Below the pieces are notes generated by a model that made no database searches, was not told where the DNA came from, and saw only the letters and a program-made list of their open reading frames with translations. From positions 3,752,501-3,816,500 of the forward strand of contig NZ_JBBORC010000001.1 in assembly GCF_038004425.1 (NCBI RefSeq): DNA of 64,000 nt. Reading direction: 5' to 3'. A program made the position numbers and the translations under genes. Within the stretch, counting starts at the first letter, position 1. Every line of letters starts with the position of its first letter. Positions 61,986-64,000 of the stretch are shown here, in pieces. The stretch is from Solibacillus sp. FSL W7-1464. GTDB taxonomy: Bacteria > Bacillota > Bacilli > Bacillales_A > Planococcaceae.

Positions 61986-62010
61986 GCGTGTGCCGATTTT
62001 TGACACACGC
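61986..62010 (-). terminator. Weak terminator after ispF
   Basis: A 7-bp stem GCGTGTG/CACACGC with an 11-nt loop is followed on the minus strand by TACTTTAATTT. A second smaller GGGGG/CCCCC hairpin is at 62038-62057. Confidence 0.5.
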
Positions 62011-62075
62011 CCTCAATTTTATAACTAACAATCCGTAGGGGGATGGAAAAAACCCCCGCTAATAGAAGTTTCTCT

Positions 62076-62552
62076 TTATGCTTTAACTAACAGAATCGTT
62101 GCCATTGCTGCGATTCCCTCTTCACGGCCAACAAAACCTAACTTCTCTGTTGTTGTCGCTTTTACATTTACTTGCGAAGGTTCCGCATTCAATAATTGTG
62201 CGATTCGGTTTTGCATTTGTGAAATATATGGAGCCATTTTTGGACGCTGTGCCATAATCGTACAATCCACATTGCCTAATTTATATCCGCGCTCTTCAAC
62301 CATCTTCCAAATGTATTCGAGCAGCTTCGCTGAATCGGCATCTTTCCACTCCGGGTCCGTATCAGGGAAGTGACGGCCGATATCCCCTTCACCAATTGCA
62401 CCCAATGCCGCATCTGTTACTGTATGTAAAAGTACATCGGCATCCGAATGACCTACTAAGCCGCGCTCATGAGGAATTGTAATACCACCTAAAATTAATG
62501 GACGTCCTTCTGCAAATTCGTGAACGTCAAATCCTTGTCCAATTCGAAACAT
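62076..62552 (-). CDS. ispF: 2-C-methyl-D-erythritol 2,4-cyclodiphosphate synthase
   Basis: The 158-residue protein has the zinc-site segment GQGFDVHEF (Asp9, His11) and [18 protein letters not shown], plus [19 protein letters not shown]. It catalyses the fifth step of the MEP isoprenoid pathway. It follows ispD by 121 bp; it is the usual ispD-ispF pair. Confidence 0.97.
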   Translation of the reverse strand: MFRIGQGFDVHEFAEGRPLILGGITIPHERGLVGHSDADVLLHTVTDAALGAIGEGDIGRHFPDTDPEWKDADSAKLLEYIWKMVEERGYKLGNVDCTIMAQRPKMAPYISQMQNRIAQLLNAEPSQVNVKATTTEKLGFVGREEGIAAMATILLVKA

Positions 62553-62673
62553 ATTGTTGCTAGCCTACAAAGTAAACTAGCCTTCACCTTCTTTCTGCTA
62601 ATCTCATTATCATTAGTATAATCAATTTGCCCGGAAAAAGCGCCGCAAACCTGTTTTCTTTTTTAGATAGCTT

Positions 62674-63354
62674 CTATTTTCGTTGATTTAGAATAGCTTC
62701 TCCAAAAACCAGATCTTCCTGCGTTGTCATTTTTACATTTTCATAACTGCATTCCACAATATGAATATCATGCCCTAAACGCTCCACGAGCATCGCTTCA
62801 TCCGTTCCTAAAAAACCTGATTTTTCGGCTACGTCCTCAGCTTCAGCCAGTAGATCGTAACGGAACGCTTGCGGTGTTTGAACCATCCATAAAGACTCAC
62901 GGTCAACCGTTTCTTTAATTAGGCCATTATGGACGATCTTCATTGTATCCTTTGCCCGAACCCCTGCAATAGCTGCCCCTTTTTCATAAGCAACTTTTGC
63001 AAGCTCGGTAATCTTCGGAATTGTAATAAAAGGACGTGCAGCGTCGTGAACAAGGACAACATCCACTGCACGCATCTCTTTTATGCATGCATGCACTGAA
63101 TGTTGGCGTTCTTCACCACCTGTAGGCATACCTTTTACTTTTGCAATATTATATTTTTCGATGAGCGACTGAATAAATAGCCGTTCCCCATCTTTTACTG
63201 CAAGCCAAATTCCCGTACAGTTTTCATCTTGTTCAAAAACAAGAAGTGTATGAATTAAAATTGGTTTATCCATTAAGTTTAAAAATAATTTATTTTGTCC
63301 GGCGCCCATGCGCTTTCCGCTTCCTGCTGCCGGCAAAACGACTTCATAACGCAA
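62674..63354 (-). CDS. ispD: 2-C-methyl-D-erythritol 4-phosphate cytidylyltransferase
   Basis: The 226-residue protein has the nucleotidyltransferase motif PAAGSGKRMGAGQNKLFLNL, VLVHDAARPF and VQTPQAF. It makes CDP-ME from MEP and CTP in isoprenoid synthesis. It begins 13 bp after the yacL-like stop and is in the B. subtilis order yacL-ispD-ispF. Confidence 0.97.
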   Translation of the reverse strand: MRYEVVLPAAGSGKRMGAGQNKLFLNLMDKPILIHTLLVFEQDENCTGIWLAVKDGERLFIQSLIEKYNIAKVKGMPTGGEERQHSVHACIKEMRAVDVVLVHDAARPFITIPKITELAKVAYEKGAAIAGVRAKDTMKIVHNGLIKETVDRESLWMVQTPQAFRYDLLAEAEDVAEKSGFLGTDEAMLVERLGHDIHIVECSYENVKMTTQEDLVFGEAILNQRK

Positions 63355-63367
63355 AATGCTTCACATC

Positions 63368-64000
63368 CTAATTCTCTTTTGGCTTGGCGAAAATCATTCG
63401 CCCTGCTGATGTTTGAAGTACGCTTGTTACCGTAACTGTAATCGCCTGTCCAATATAGCTACGTCCGCCTTCTACGACAATCATTGTTCCGTCATCTAAA
63501 TACGCAACACCTTGATTGTGTTCTTTTCCGTCTTTAATGACAACGACTTGCATATCTTCACCCGGAATAACGACCGGTTTCACTGCATTTGCCAAATCAT
63601 TAATATTCAATACTTGTACACGGTGCAGTTCACAAACTTTATTTAAGTTGAAATCATTCGTCAATATTTGAGCACTCATGTTTTTTGCTAAGCGAACCAG
63701 CTTCAAGTCCACTTCAGATACATCTTCAAAATCAACTTCTGTAATAAGTACCTTCGAAGCACGTTCGTCCTGAAGACGTTTTAAAATATCCAGACCTCTG
63801 CGACCGCGTGTACGCTTCAATGTATCAGATGAATCCGCAATATGCTGGAGTTCTGTCAATACAAACTGGGGAACGACCAGAATCCCTTCAACAAAGCCTG
63901 TTGCAGAAATATCGGCAATACGGCCATCGATAATGACACTCGTATCAAGTAATTTATACTGCTCCTGAACTTCCTTTACAGACCCGTCACTTTGACGCTT
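63368..64000 (-). CDS. PIN/TRAM-domain protein (YacL-like), 5' end outside the window
   Basis: The frame is open from the window edge; 210 residues of the C-terminal part are visible. They begin in a PIN domain ([58 protein letters not shown]) and end in a TRAM domain ([22 protein letters not shown]). The membrane-anchored N-terminal part expected for YacL lies outside. It is a predicted ribonuclease of unknown target. A TTG within 63857-63859 is not the real start. Confidence 0.93.
   Translation of the reverse strand, partial: KRQSDGSVKEVQEQYKLLDTSVIIDGRIADISATGFVEGILVVPQFVLTELQHIADSSDTLKRTRGRRGLDILKRLQDERASKVLITEVDFEDVSEVDLKLVRLAKNMSAQILTNDFNLNKVCELHRVQVLNINDLANAVKPVVIPGEDMQVVVIKDGKEHNQGVAYLDDGTMIVVEGGRSYIGQAITVTVTSVLQTSAGRMIFAKPKEN

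Overview
The window is a low-GC, AT-rich chromosomal segment of a spore-forming member of the Bacilli. Gene order and protein sequences fit the Planococcaceae (Lysinibacillus/Solibacillus-like), but the genus is an inference from memory and was not tested. Evidence for a Bacillus-type endospore former includes sigH, gerD, kbaA and cwlD in their usual places next to the large transcription/translation cluster. Nearly everything is on the minus strand, so biological reading runs from high to low coordinates.

In transcription order: (1) 64000-60362, yacL-like (cut by the window edge), ispD, ispF and gltX. (2) 60308-56036, a Cys-type T-box, then cysS, mrnC, rlmB, rae1 (yacP) and sigH. (3) 56019-51438, rpmG, secE, nusG, rplK, rplA, an L10-type leader, rplJ, rplL and a ybxB-like methyltransferase. 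(4) 51413-43644, rpoB and rpoC. (5) 43537-38697, an L7Ae-like gene, rpsL, rpsG, fusA and tuf. (6) 38497-28377, a 10-kb accessory block between tuf and rpsJ: malate synthase G, a soluble chemoreceptor, a LysR regulator, a Bce-type two-component/ABC module and a Na+/H+ antiporter-family gene. (7) 28173-13693, the S10-spc-alpha ribosomal cluster from rpsJ to rplQ, with secY, adk, infA and rpoA but no map gene. (8) 13250-8910, ecfA1-ecfA2-ecfT-truA, then rplM-rpsI. (9) 8653-3597, a second accessory block: a C45-type acyltransferase-like Ntn hydrolase on the plus strand and a heterodimeric ABC exporter with a small basic protein. (10) 3538-1, cwlD, salA/mrp, gerD (plus strand), kbaA and the end of an unidentified plus-strand gene.

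The ribosomal, RNA polymerase and elongation-factor genes are housekeeping. Strong sigma-A promoters (TTGACA-like, 16-18 bp, TATAAT-like) mark the transcription units. Known types of leader RNA are visible: the Cys T-box, the L10 leader, an L13 leader, the rpsJ leader and L1-type mRNA sites in front of both rplK and rplA.

No complete undescribed gene system is evident. The least explained items are non-coding. A roughly 200-nt, highly structured, attenuator-like element lies between rpoB and rpoC. A 166-nt branched inverted-repeat element lies downstream of the C45 hydrolase. GC-rich or inverted-repeat spacers lie between adk and infA and between rplQ and ecfA1. The cwlD ribosome-binding site is also embedded in the terminator of the preceding ABC exporter operon. 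No rRNA, tRNA, insertion sequence or CRISPR array was seen.
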